Of a stretch of DNA of 64,000 nt, positions 49,128-58,102 are shown piece by piece (within the stretch, counting starts at the first letter, position 1; each line of letters begins with the position of its first letter). Source of the DNA: Endosaccharibacter trunci (lineage in GTDB: Bacteria > Pseudomonadota > Alphaproteobacteria > Acetobacterales > Acetobacteraceae); NCBI GenBank assembly GCA_024515975.1, contig JAMSKV010000008.1, positions 116,138 to 180,137 of the forward strand, given 5' to 3'. Made by a program: the position numbers and the translations under genes. The notes beneath the pieces are model-generated. The model searched no databases, was not told the DNA's origin, and worked only from the letters and a program-made list of their open reading frames with translations.

Positions 49128-50399
49128 ATGTCTCTCGAACACGAGGAATATACGGGCGTCGCGGTTCCCCTCGTCTTTCGCGGTTCCGCCTGGCGGGTGT
49201 TCTTCATCGTTACCGGAACCGTCTGCGGCCTGCCCACCTACGTCCTGTCGGCGCAGATCTTCCACGCGCTTGGCAGCACGCGCGCCGTCGGCGCGATCCT
49301 GGCCGGAACGGCACTGGTCAGTCTATTGGCCGCGTTTTCGTGCTTTCTCGGCGCTCACACAGGCATGAGCCTTGCTCTTCTGAGCGAACGCGCCTTCGGC
49401 CGGTTCGGCGCGCGCATCGTCAAACTGCTCCTCGCAATATCCCTGATCGGCTGGTTCGGTGCCAATATCGGGCTGCTCGGCATGAGCGCCGCGGGCGCCT
49501 TGCACGAGCAGTTCGGCTTCTCCCTGGCACGACAGGCGATTTCGTTCAGCATGGGCGTGCTGATCATGGTGGTGGCCTGCATCGGAGCGACCGGTCTGGA
49601 ACGCCTGGGCCAGCTGGTGATCCCGGCCGCCGCGATCGGCGTGACGGTGGCGATCGCGCATGTCGTATCGCTGCCACCGCACCGAGCCGTCGCGATCCCG
49701 CTGAACACGATGACCTTCAGCGGGGCCGTTTCTGCGATCGTGGGCTCCTATATCGTCGGCATCATCATCCAGCCCGATTACAGCCGTTTCGTGCGGTCGC
49801 CCTCACGCGCGGTGCTGGCGGCCGTCGTTTCGCTGGGAGCGATCTATCCCGCCCTGATGGTCGGCGCGGGATATTCCGCCCTGGTCGTGGGGCGCCCCGA
49901 TCTGGTGACCGTGCTGACAGCGATCGGCCTCGGTATTCCGGCACTCTGTGTCCTGCTGCTGAGCGTGTGGATCGACGCCACGGCCAGTCTCTATTCCGCG
50001 AGCCTGGCCATGGCGAACCAGATTGCCAGTCGGCGGATCGTGCCCTGCGTGATCGCTGCGGGGTGCGTTGGACTTGCGATCGATCTCAGCGGGATCGCCG
50101 ACAGCTATGTGCGTTTTCTGCTGCTGCTGGGAATCGCGCTGCCGCCTGTCGCGGTCATCATCGCCGTCGACGGCCTGTTCGAGGGCAATACCAAACTGGC
50201 CGTGCCGGTGCTACGCCCAGCGGCACTGCTTGGCTGGGCAGCCGGAACCGTCATGGGCATTTTGTGCGAGCATGGCGTGCTCACACTGACATCCGTCCCG
50301 GTCTTCGACTCACTAATCGTGACAGCGGCGATCGCTTTCGCAAGCGGCGGACTGCAGGCATGGACGCGATGCCGCGCGCGACGCTGCGTCGTCTCCTGA
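49128..50399 (+). CDS. NCS1 family permease (purine/cytosine/hydantoin-type)
   Basis: A 423-residue inner membrane transporter with about 12 hydrophobic segments and the CodB-like core (GAILAGTALVSLLAAFSCF, LIGWFGANIGLLG, GSYIVGIIIQPDYSRFV). NCS1 members import cytosine, uracil, allantoin, hydantoins or thiamine-type pyrimidines with Na+ or H+. It closes Module A: outer membrane receptor, inner membrane permease, ATP-dependent ring opening, amide hydrolysis. The C-terminus is Arg/Cys-rich. Confidence 0.88.
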   Translation: MSLEHEEYTGVAVPLVFRGSAWRVFFIVTGTVCGLPTYVLSAQIFHALGSTRAVGAILAGTALVSLLAAFSCFLGAHTGMSLALLSERAFGRFGARIVKLLLAISLIGWFGANIGLLGMSAAGALHEQFGFSLARQAISFSMGVLIMVVACIGATGLERLGQLVIPAAAIGVTVAIAHVVSLPPHRAVAIPLNTMTFSGAVSAIVGSYIVGIIIQPDYSRFVRSPSRAVLAAVVSLGAIYPALMVGAGYSALVVGRPDLVTVLTAIGLGIPALCVLLLSVWIDATASLYSASLAMANQIASRRIVPCVIAAGCVGLAIDLSGIADSYVRFLLLLGIALPPVAVIIAVDGLFEGNTKLAVPVLRPAALLGWAAGTVMGILCEHGVLTLTSVPVFDSLIVTAAIAFASGGLQAWTRCRARRCVVS

Positions 50400-50470
50400 G
50401 GCTCGGCCGGACTCCACCATCGGCAGCCGCAGACAGATTTTCACCCTCGCATTACTGGCGGCGAGGCCGC

Positions 50471-51232
50471 GCTCAGGACCCTTTACGGGGCTTGGCTGAT
50501 GTGATTCGACGGTATCTGGAGGGTCCGGATGCCGAAGCTTCCGATGTTGTCCGAGGCGCAGATGCGTCGGATCGAGCCGTTCTTCCCGGTGCAGCGCGGC
50601 CTGCGACGGGTGGACGATCGGCGGGTGGTCAGCGGCATCATCTACGTGATCCGGTATGGGCTGTGGTGGAAAGATGCCCCGTCTGGCTACGGGCCGCACA
50701 AGACGCTGTATAACCGCTTCATCCGGTGGCTTGAGCCCTGAAAGGGATCAAGGGCTCGGCGTGTTCGCCCGCATCTTCGCAGCCCTGGCCGCCAAGGGCG
50801 GCGCGCCCGAGCGACTGATGATCGACGCCACCCACCTCAAGGATCGACGTATACGTCGATCGTACCGCGGCGAGCCTGCTGCAAAAGGGGTTCTCGACAT
50901 ATCGGCCGCTACCCAAAGGCGGTCTGAACTCCAAGCTCCACGCCGTCTGCGATGGACAAGGCAGGCCGGTCGCCATGCTGCTGACGGAGGGGCAACTCAG
51001 CGATCACCACGGCGCCGCCTTGCTGCTGCCGATCCTGCCGCGATCGCGCGAACGGCCGCCACTCCATGACCGCACGCTCCACCGCCAGCGGCACCGCATC
51101 GAGACCATGTTCGGCAGGCTCAAGGACTGGCGCAGGATCACAACCCGCTACGACCGCTGCGCACACGCCTTCTTCTCAGCCATCTGCATCGCAGCCACCG
51201 TCATCTTCTGGCTCTGATACAGAATCCTGAGC
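50471..51232 (+). mobile_element. degenerate IS5-family insertion sequence 1
   Basis: Terminal inverted repeats GCTCAGGA (50471-50478) and TCCTGAGC (51225-51232), with imperfect extension to about 16 bp. Transposase starts at 50529 (MPKLPMLSEAQMRRIEPFFP), shifts frame near 50738 to GGAPERLMIDATHLK, again near 50850 to GGLNSKLHAVCDGQGRPVAM, and lacks about 50 residues before LHRQRHRIETMFGRLKDWRR. Coding ends at 51217. A 20-bp perfect palindrome (50842-50861) sits at the second frameshift. Not functional. Confidence 0.8.
50842..50861. repeat. 20-bp perfect palindrome
   Basis: GATCGACGTATACGTCGATC reads the same on both strands. It replaces the expected codons after MIDATHLK in the IS5 transposase and accounts for the frame change there. 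Confidence 0.9.
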
Positions 51233-51344
51233 CTAGAGCGGCAGCGATGAAACTGAGGTGGCCCCTGGATTTTGAACATGTGGTTAAGCTTGGTTCGCCC
51301 TGAGAAAGGACGAACCCGATGACGGGTAACAGTCCTTTTGGAAA

Positions 51345-52150
51345 TCATGGATGTGCATTTCTGCGGAGCAGCGGGCCCCCCATTGCGATCTGGATCATGG
51401 CCTGCGAGACGTCGATGCGCTGCTCGTAGTCGCGCACGAGGCGCCGCCAACGTGTCATCCAGCCGAATGTTCTCTCGACCACCCAGCGGCGCGGTAACGG
51501 CTCGAATCCGACTTGCGTGTCGCGTCGCCTGATGATCTCGGTCCATCAGCTGCGACCGGTCGTAGGCGCCATCTGCGAACAGGCGCTTGACCCACGGCCA
51601 ACGTGCCCGGATCCCAGCGAGGATCATCTGGGCGCCCACACTGTCGGACATATCGGCCGGTGTGAGGTTGACCGTCAGCAATCGGCCGTCCGTGCCGACC
51701 GCGATGTGGCGCTTGCGGCCGACCATCGTCTTGCCCGTGTCAGAGCTGCGTGTCGTAGGCCTTGCATGCGGCACCTTGATCGGTTGGCTGTCGATCACCG
51801 CGGCTCGAGGGTGAGCTTTCACGTCCGGCGACAGTGCGGTCCAGCATCAGGAACAGGTCGTGGATGGTCCGGAACAGGAAGCGACGCATCAGTCTGCGGA
51901 ACCACCAGTAGATGGTCTGCCAGGGCCCAAAATGGATCGGGAGCATCTCCCAGCCGCAACCCGAGCGCACCAGGTAGCGCAGGGCGTTCATCCGCTCTCG
52001 CAGCTCGACCTTCCTCTGGCGTCCTCGCTTCGCCGGAGGCGGCATCAGCGGCGCGATCAGCCGCCATTCGTCGTCTGTCAGATCAGAGGGGTAGCGCTTG
52101 GTCCTGCGAGTCATCCCCGCCATCCGGCCTCGGCTGCTTGCTGTCCACAT
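51345..52150 (-). mobile_element. degenerate IS5-family insertion sequence 2 (transposase)
   Basis: Transposase on the minus strand: MWTASSRGRMAGMTRRTKRY then PSDLTDDEWRLIAPLMPPP at the N-terminus, a frame change near 51815 to AAVIDSQPIKV and GRKRHIAVGTDGRLLTVNL, another near 51520 to the C-terminal VVERTFGWMTRWRRLVRDYE, and a stop at 51345. At least two frameshifts plus a missing segment, so inactive. Terminal repeats are not clear. Confidence 0.75.
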
Positions 52151-52199
52151 CCACACTGTGAATCAGAAAACCAGCCTCGTGAGTATCCCTCACCGCCAA

Positions 52200-52996
52200 A
52201 TCTCCAAAAGGACCCTGACGTGCCCGACGACGAGTGGTCGTTGGTCCTGCCCTATCTGACCCTGGTTCGCGAGGACGCGCCGCAGCGGCAGCATTCGCTG
52301 CGGGAGCTGTTCAACGCGCTCCGGTATGTGGTCCGCTACGGAATTGCCTGGCGCGCCATGCCCAATGACCTGCCGCCCTGGTTTACGGTCTCCCAGCAGA
52401 CCCAGCGCTGGCTGGCTGCCAAATGCCTCGACGCTCTCGCTCATGACCTTCGCGCGGTGCTGCGCCTGAAGGAGGGCAAACGGGCCGAACCCACGGCCGC
52501 CATCATCGACAGCCGCACCCTGCGCTCGACCCCTGGGAGCCGCACCCGGGCCGGCTATGACGGCGCCAAGTGCAAGCGCGGCTCCAAGGTGCATGTGGCC
52601 GTTGATACACTCGGTCATCTGCTTGCCCTTCACGTCACGCCTGCAAACCATGACGATCGGGCCGAAGTCGGACGACTGGCTGAGGCCATCCAGGAGGCCA
52701 TCAACCAGAGCGTCGAACTAGCCTATGTCGACCAGGGCTACACGGGCACGCGACCTGCCGGTGCTGCAGGCGAGCACGGCATCGCGCTCGAAGTCGTCAA
52801 GCCGCCCGAAGCCAAACGCGGCTTTGTCCTGCTGCCGCGTCGCTGGGTCGTCGAGCGCTCGTTTGACTGAGCAACCCGACGCCTCGTCAAGGACTACGAG
52901 CGCTATGCGACCACACTCGCTGGTCTGCGCGTCCTCGCATTCGCATTCGCATGCTTCACGATGAAAAACGCCTCCGCGCTCATGGCAGGTGCATAA
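52200..52996 (+). mobile_element. degenerate IS5-family insertion sequence 3 (transposase)
   Basis: Transposase on the plus strand with DDEWSLVLPYLTLVREDAPQ, AAIIDSRTLRSTPGSRTRAG, KRGSKVHVAVDTLGHLLALH and GFVLLPRRWVVERSF. In the next codons GAC and TGA stand where GGC and TGG are expected, so two G-to-A changes create a stop at 52868-52870; the frame then continues to TAA at 52996. The 5' end is also degraded. Inactive, but more recently so than the other two. Confidence 0.78.
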
Positions 52997-53027
52997 CACC
53001 CTCTAGATGATCTTTCTCAAACGAACT

Positions 53028-55469
53028 CTAAAATGCACTGGACATGGTTAAGATCGCCGCGAAGGACGGCCCTATATAATATGTCGGCTGGCCGCCTGCG
53101 GCGATCGGCGTTCCATAGACACCCCGATAGGCACGGACATTGGAGACGACCGAGGCCACGCCGGACAGATATTGCGCATTACCGAGATTGGAAAGATTAA
53201 GCTGGATTTTTGGTGATTTCATAAAGCCAAATTTCCCGAATTCATAACCCATGCCAAGATTGGCATAAAGAATGTGCGGAATCGACTGGTCATTCATGAA
53301 TGAGGAATATTGCTTGCTCATATATTTCAAGTCGAAAGAGCCGGTAAATCCACCATTGGCATAAGTCAACCCGGCCGCCGCCGTCACTTTGGGTGTCATG
53401 ACAACAAACTTCCCTGTTGTCGGCAGGTAATCGTTTCCGGCGAGCAGATTGTTGTTCAGTCGTGCATCGATATATTCGAACGACACATAAGGCGAAAGGT
53501 GGAAAAAGGGTCGCGTCGATAACTCCACGTCGACACCGCGCGCGGTCGTGCCACCAGCGTTCAGCGACGTGCTGACTAGACTGCCGTTGATATCGGCAAG
53601 CGTAGGAACCTGGCGATTGGTAAAGTTGTAGTTGAATAAGGTGACTGTCGCATTCACGACATCATACTGATGACGATAGCCGATCTCTTCCTTGATAGCG
53701 AATTCGCTCTTGTTGCTCGTCGTGCCATTGGTCGTCAGGCTACCGGTGCCAAGATTGTAGGCATTGAAGAACGCGGTTGCCGTCGGGGCGCGAAACCCGG
53801 TACCTGCATCTAGAAAGACCTGATTCTTGCTGTCGAGGTCATATGACGCGTTCATCTGCGGCAGCGGCTGGACGATATTTTGCGTTACCGTCGATTGCGG
53901 GCCGGGCAACCGGTTCAACCCGTCGCGATGCATCATCACGACCTTAATGCCCGCGCTCAGATGTAACCTGTCCTGCAGCAGGTTGAGATCGTCCTTGATA
54001 TAAATTCCGTTAACTTGAGTGCGTAGCCGGTAGTTAAGGCCGTAAATCGTTTGCCCGTTCGCATAACGTAGGCTGTAGCGTGGGTCGAGCCAAGAGTTCT
54101 GTGCCAATCCGCTCGCGCCCAACGGCACGAAATCGATATAGTTCCGGTTAAAGTCGCTTTCGTACCAGTATCCGAGTGCCGCCGTGTTCAACCCGGTGTG
54201 GTAGGTCAGGTACGAGTTCTGTCCGATTCGCATCGGCGTGAAATTAAACCGCGCGACGGCGGGTGCCACTCCACCAGCGGCATACGGAATGGTGTTGAGG
54301 TTGGACGACAGATATTCATTGCCAAAATATGAGCCGTTCGCGGGCAAGGAGCTACCATAGGTCACATTGCCGCGCCCGGTCCATAAATAGCCCAGACTTT
54401 CAAACCGTAGTGACGGGTCGATCTTCAGCTTGACCGGTACACCGAAATTATAGTTGTCCCACATGTTTTTCTGGTTCTGCCAGTAAGCTGCCTTCTCGCC
54501 TACGGAACCCTGCTGTGCGAATACTGGCGCATAATAGTTAGACGCGCCGTTCGCCTGCCACTGTGCGAGTGTCGGCTGATAATACTGCGCGAGATGGTTT
54601 TGCGCCCATGTTGCAACCAGGCCTACGGAATTGCCGTCGCCCCATTCCTTGATGAAATGTGCGTCGCTGTGCAGCCTATTGTCGATGCCGGGGCCATTGA
54701 AATGCCGGTCATGAAAAGACGAGAACGAGACCCATCCTTTTACGCCGGTATCTCCTATTTCACCCGTTTCGGCGCGGATAAACTGCTTATTGGCCTGATA
54801 GGAGCCAAACATCGTCTCGGCATAGGCACCGGGCGTGTCTGCCGGATCCAGTGTCGTATAGGACATCACCCCGCCCACCGCGGTAAAGGACGGAACCGAG
54901 ATATCGGACGCACCTTGTACGATCGTGACGCTCTTGACGTTTTCATTATCAACGAACTGCGCAGCCGAGAGCGTTCCGCCATCGGCTGCGTTCTGTGGCA
55001 CGCCGTCGGATAGGAACGCGATCTCGGTCGGGCCCATCCCGCGGATGGAAATCGTCGAATTGTTTGTGACACCATAGGGATCGCCCTGCACAACATTAGC
55101 GCCCGGCATGGTCTGTGCGAGTTGGAAGACGTTACCCTGCGGCGGCTGCGACGCGATATAGGCCCGCGTCACCATGCTGTAGGAAACAGCTTCGGTTTTC
55201 GGTGGCAGACGGCCGCCACCGGCCTGATGCCCGCTGGCCCGGACCTGAATTGTTTCGGGCGAGGACACGGCATTCGTCATATCCTGATGTGACAAGACCG
55301 GACGCGCGCGGGACGGCGTGGGGGCAGGCGCGCGAGATAATGGAGAGACCGTCGAAATACGTTTCGACCGATGAGCCGGCACTTGCGCCGCTGCTGGATA
55401 CGCGCAAGCGCCAGTCACCGCCAGAAAGGTGCAGGTCAAATAACCGCCCATGTATCGCCGAACGACCAT
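53028..55469 (-). CDS. TonB-dependent receptor of the amidase/PuuE-like locus
   Basis: An 813-residue receptor. Signal peptide CTFLAVTGACAYPAAAQ, a Pro/Arg-rich linker, TonB-box-like PETIQVRASG (about 70-80), a plug with TISIRGMGPTEIAFLSDGVP, a barrel ending ILTMSSAF. The C-terminal pattern LSGVAS...PTYYIG.SFAAILT is shared with the TPP-riboswitch receptor at 29873-32200. Codon use is more AT-rich than the flanks, suggesting transfer. The ATG at 55469 has AGGA just upstream. Two 116-118 bp tandem repeats lie upstream. Confidence 0.88.
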   Translation of the reverse strand: MVVRRYMGGYLTCTFLAVTGACAYPAAAQVPAHRSKRISTVSPLSRAPAPTPSRARPVLSHQDMTNAVSSPETIQVRASGHQAGGGRLPPKTEAVSYSMVTRAYIASQPPQGNVFQLAQTMPGANVVQGDPYGVTNNSTISIRGMGPTEIAFLSDGVPQNAADGGTLSAAQFVDNENVKSVTIVQGASDISVPSFTAVGGVMSYTTLDPADTPGAYAETMFGSYQANKQFIRAETGEIGDTGVKGWVSFSSFHDRHFNGPGIDNRLHSDAHFIKEWGDGNSVGLVATWAQNHLAQYYQPTLAQWQANGASNYYAPVFAQQGSVGEKAAYWQNQKNMWDNYNFGVPVKLKIDPSLRFESLGYLWTGRGNVTYGSSLPANGSYFGNEYLSSNLNTIPYAAGGVAPAVARFNFTPMRIGQNSYLTYHTGLNTAALGYWYESDFNRNYIDFVPLGASGLAQNSWLDPRYSLRYANGQTIYGLNYRLRTQVNGIYIKDDLNLLQDRLHLSAGIKVVMMHRDGLNRLPGPQSTVTQNIVQPLPQMNASYDLDSKNQVFLDAGTGFRAPTATAFFNAYNLGTGSLTTNGTTSNKSEFAIKEEIGYRHQYDVVNATVTLFNYNFTNRQVPTLADINGSLVSTSLNAGGTTARGVDVELSTRPFFHLSPYVSFEYIDARLNNNLLAGNDYLPTTGKFVVMTPKVTAAAGLTYANGGFTGSFDLKYMSKQYSSFMNDQSIPHILYANLGMGYEFGKFGFMKSPKIQLNLSNLGNAQYLSGVASVVSNVRAYRGVYGTPIAAGGQPTYYIGPSFAAILTMSSAF

Positions 55470-55562
55470 GTTCAAATCCTTTCTCCGATTGAACGCCAGG
55501 ATGGCGTGCATGCACGATCCGGCGAAATTATTACCCAAGGCGGTGCCTGATTATTCGTCGGC

Positions 55563-55678
55563 ATTCGAATGCCGCGCGCCTGTCGAGTCGACGTTAGAAC
55601 GGTCACGTGCTTCAAACAAGCGTTTTCTTGCGAGTTCGGAACGGACCCAGATGCTCTTGAGGTCGACTTCCTGACAAT
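55563..55678. repeat. tandem regulatory repeat, copy 1
   Basis: Starts ATTCGAATGCCG and ends CTGACAAT. About 90% identical to copy 2, two bases shorter. Contains AAACAAGCGTT at 55614-55624, the reverse complement of the motif in the tetR/MFS divergent region. Lies within 200 bp upstream of the TonB receptor start. Confidence 0.9.
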
Positions 55679-55796
55679 ATTCGAATGCCGCACGCGCCTG
55701 TCGAGTCGACGCTAGAACGGTCACGCGATTCAAACAAGCGTTTTCTTACGGATTCGGAACGGACTCAGATGCTCTTGAGGTCGCCTTCCTGACAAT
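55679..55796. repeat. tandem regulatory repeat, copy 2
   Basis: Immediately follows copy 1. Its first 67 bp lie before the MFS stop and the remainder encodes the last 17 or so residues of the MFS exporter, so the repeat unit arose from that gene end. Carries AAACAAGCGTT at 55732-55742. Confidence 0.9.
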
Positions 55797-57260
55797 CAGC
55801 CGTAGGCCGGAAAACGCCAGACCACCCAGCGCGGCGAGCATGAGAAAATCGACTGCATAGCCGAAGCCTCGCATCAGGAATGCGTCCGCGTTGAGCGCCT
55901 TGGCAGCAGCGCCTGTTATATAAAGCGCCACCTTGTCCTGCGCCGGCAGCGCTACTCCGATCAGTGCCAATGAGAGGGCGACAAATACCGTCGAGCCGCA
56001 ATTCTGCGACATCGTGCGAAGCCCGTTTGCTACGCCACGCTGAGATGCCGGCACTCCCCTGAGGATCGACGCCGTATTGGGGGTGGCGAACAACCCTATT
56101 CCGACGCCGAGTACGAAAAGCGGTACAATGACTGAACTGCCCGCGTCCCCATGGGACAATTGTAAGCGTAGCCCTCCCAGCCCAAGCACCACGAGGCCAA
56201 GGCCGATCGTAGGCAAGTGCGCGCTTAGCCCCGTCTTGCGCATGATGTGCCCACTCAAGGGGGCCGACACGGCAAGCCCGGATGCAATCACCACGACGCG
56301 CTTGGCGGCCTCCAGAGGACTCAATCCGAAATGCGTCTGGCACAGCAGCGAGACGACCAGCACCACAGAAAAACGTACGCCCGAGACGATGAATCCCGTC
56401 ACATAGGCAAGATTGCGTTCCGCATCCCCCAGCAGCGCGAGATCAAGCAACGGATGCGCGATGCGCGCCTGCCGCCTAACAAACAGCACGCCGAATACGA
56501 AGCAGACGGCAAGCCCGCCAAACAGCAAGCCCTGACCGTTCGCCTGAAAGCCCGAGGCGGTGATGCCGCCAATCATGCCCGTCAGTGCAATCAGCGAATA
56601 AAGTGCGCTCCATCCGTCAAAGCTTTCGGCTGGACCGGGATTTCGGCCCGGAAGCGCGAAAAATCCCAAGGCCGCCGCCCCGAGTGCGAGAGGAATGTTC
56701 ACGATGAAAACCACGCGCCAGCCGCCCAGACTTACCAGCGCGCCGCCGACCAATGGGCCGGCCACCTGCGCGAGCGACGCCGTCAGGACGTTATAGCCTA
56801 GGGCCACGCTCACCCGATCCGGCGGCAACGAATCCAGGATGAGTGCCGTGGTATTGGCCAGCACGGCTGCCGCGGCGACGCCCAACACGCCGCGAAACGC
56901 CGCCAGCGCCCATACCGTCGGCGCCAGGGCACAGGCGAGGGACGCCGCGGCGAAACCTGCAAGGCCCAGTATGAAGACGCGCTTGCGCCCGTAGATATCG
57001 CTGATACGCCCGAACGCCAGAAGCAACACGACGTTGACGATCATGTAGGACAGCAGCACCGCATCGACGCCGAGCGCCGAGGCGCCAAATTCCGCCCGGA
57101 TCGCTGGCAGGGCCACGTCTATCACGCTCGTATTGGCCAGCGTCAGCAATACGCCTAACGAAGTGACCGACAGAACGCGCGCCATGCTCCTGGTCGGAAC
57201 CGGCGGGATGGCGGCGGCCGGTTCGCCGGGTGCGGAAAATAACGTCGAGCGCTGACGCAT
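55746..57260 (-). CDS. DHA2 family MFS exporter, TetR-linked
   Basis: A 504-residue 14-TM transporter. It has LANTSVIDVALPAIRAEFGA in TM1, GRISDIYGRKRVFILG as motif A and the antiporter motif QVAGPLVGGALVSLGGWRVVF in modified form. It is divergent from the tetR gene with about 120 bp between starts, the classic layout of a TetR-regulated efflux pump. Its 3' end overlaps the second tandem repeat. The pump may export the substrate or a toxic intermediate of the neighbouring pathway. Confidence 0.9.
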   Translation of the reverse strand: MRQRSTLFSAPGEPAAAIPPVPTRSMARVLSVTSLGVLLTLANTSVIDVALPAIRAEFGASALGVDAVLLSYMIVNVVLLLAFGRISDIYGRKRVFILGLAGFAAASLACALAPTVWALAAFRGVLGVAAAAVLANTTALILDSLPPDRVSVALGYNVLTASLAQVAGPLVGGALVSLGGWRVVFIVNIPLALGAAALGFFALPGRNPGPAESFDGWSALYSLIALTGMIGGITASGFQANGQGLLFGGLAVCFVFGVLFVRRQARIAHPLLDLALLGDAERNLAYVTGFIVSGVRFSVVLVVSLLCQTHFGLSPLEAAKRVVVIASGLAVSAPLSGHIMRKTGLSAHLPTIGLGLVVLGLGGLRLQLSHGDAGSSVIVPLFVLGVGIGLFATPNTASILRGVPASQRGVANGLRTMSQNCGSTVFVALSLALIGVALPAQDKVALYITGAAAKALNADAFLMRGFGYAVDFLMLAALGGLAFSGLRLIVRKATSRASESVPNP

Positions 57261-57280
57261 GGGGGCTACACATCCGGATA

Positions 57281-57306
57281 CGCGATAAGAACGCTTGTTT
57301 TAAACG
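57281..57306. promoter_or_regulatory. candidate TetR operator
   Basis: AACGCTTGTTT at 57290-57300, preceded by CGCGATAAG and followed by TAAACGC. The core and part of the flank (TTCTTA on the other strand) recur once in each tandem repeat upstream of the TonB receptor. Position between divergent tetR and MFS starts fits an operator. It is not a perfect palindrome. Confidence 0.5.
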
Positions 57307-57379
57307 CCTCAGCTCGTTATGCTTGAGCAAGGTTCTGGGTGCAAGCCCGCTTTGGGCACACCAAAACGTCAAGGAATGG

Positions 57380-58102
57380 ATGCAGGCGTTGAAACCGGAT
57401 GTCCCCCAGGCAGAAACGAACGACGTCAAGACGCGTATCCTGCTCGTGGCGCGAGAGCTTTTCTCGTCCAACGGCTTCGGCACGACGACAGTGCGCGACA
57501 TCGTGGAACTCAGCGGCGCCAATGTCGCAGCGGTGAACTATCATTTTGGCTCCAAGGATGCGCTGATCCAGGAGGTCGCGCTGGATGTTCTGCGCCCGGT
57601 GCAGTTCGACCGCCAGGCCCGGCTTTCCGCCGTCATGCGCGAGGCGCGGGATGGGCCGCCCGCGCTGGAAGCGGTTCTCGCTGCCTTTATCGCCCCCTTG
57701 GTCTACGCGCCATGTGGCCGCGATGGCGGCAGGTTGGTCGTGCGCCTGATCATGCAGATGTGGGTCGAGCCAGGCCTGACCCTGCATAAGTTCATCACCC
57801 GCGAATACAACCGCAACGCGCGTCGCTTCGTCTTAGCCTTTCAGGCGGCACTGCCTCATCTCGCCACCAACGATGTCGTCTGGCGCTACGAGGCGATGCG
57901 GGGCATGGTGATGCATCTCTTGGCCAATTGTGATCCGCGCTCCGCCAAGTTCCGCCTCCTCTCGCATGACGGCTTCGATATGCACGATTGCCGCAACGAG
58001 GATCTGCTCGGTATCCTGATCAATTCCGCGATCCCGCTCATGCAACGCCCAAACTCACTGATTCCGGAAGCGCTGGCTACGACACGGGGCGGCGTCACGT
58101 GA
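57380..58102 (+). CDS. TetR family transcriptional regulator
   Basis: A 240-residue TetR regulator. The N-terminal helix-turn-helix is ARELFSSNGFGTTTVRDIVE through GANVAAVNYHFGSKDALIQE (about 26-66), ending with the standard YHFGSK. The ligand domain has AFIAPLVYAPCG and is of the CecR/DUF1956-like type by its length. The ATG at 57380 is preferred to upstream in-frame starts because AAGGA precedes it. The amidase gene starts inside its stop (GTGA), so regulator and enzymes are one transcript. Confidence 0.92.
   Translation: MQALKPDVPQAETNDVKTRILLVARELFSSNGFGTTTVRDIVELSGANVAAVNYHFGSKDALIQEVALDVLRPVQFDRQARLSAVMREARDGPPALEAVLAAFIAPLVYAPCGRDGGRLVVRLIMQMWVEPGLTLHKFITREYNRNARRFVLAFQAALPHLATNDVVWRYEAMRGMVMHLLANCDPRSAKFRLLSHDGFDMHDCRNEDLLGILINSAIPLMQRPNSLIPEALATTRGGVT

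Noticed and set aside
50529..51217. Programmed frameshifting in the first IS5 transposase
   Set aside because: Some IS5 groups do frameshift, but this copy has at least two frame changes and a missing block, which indicates decay.
55563..55796. A CRISPR or integron array
   Set aside because: The two units are directly adjacent without spacers and include the end of a coding sequence, so this is a simple tandem duplication.
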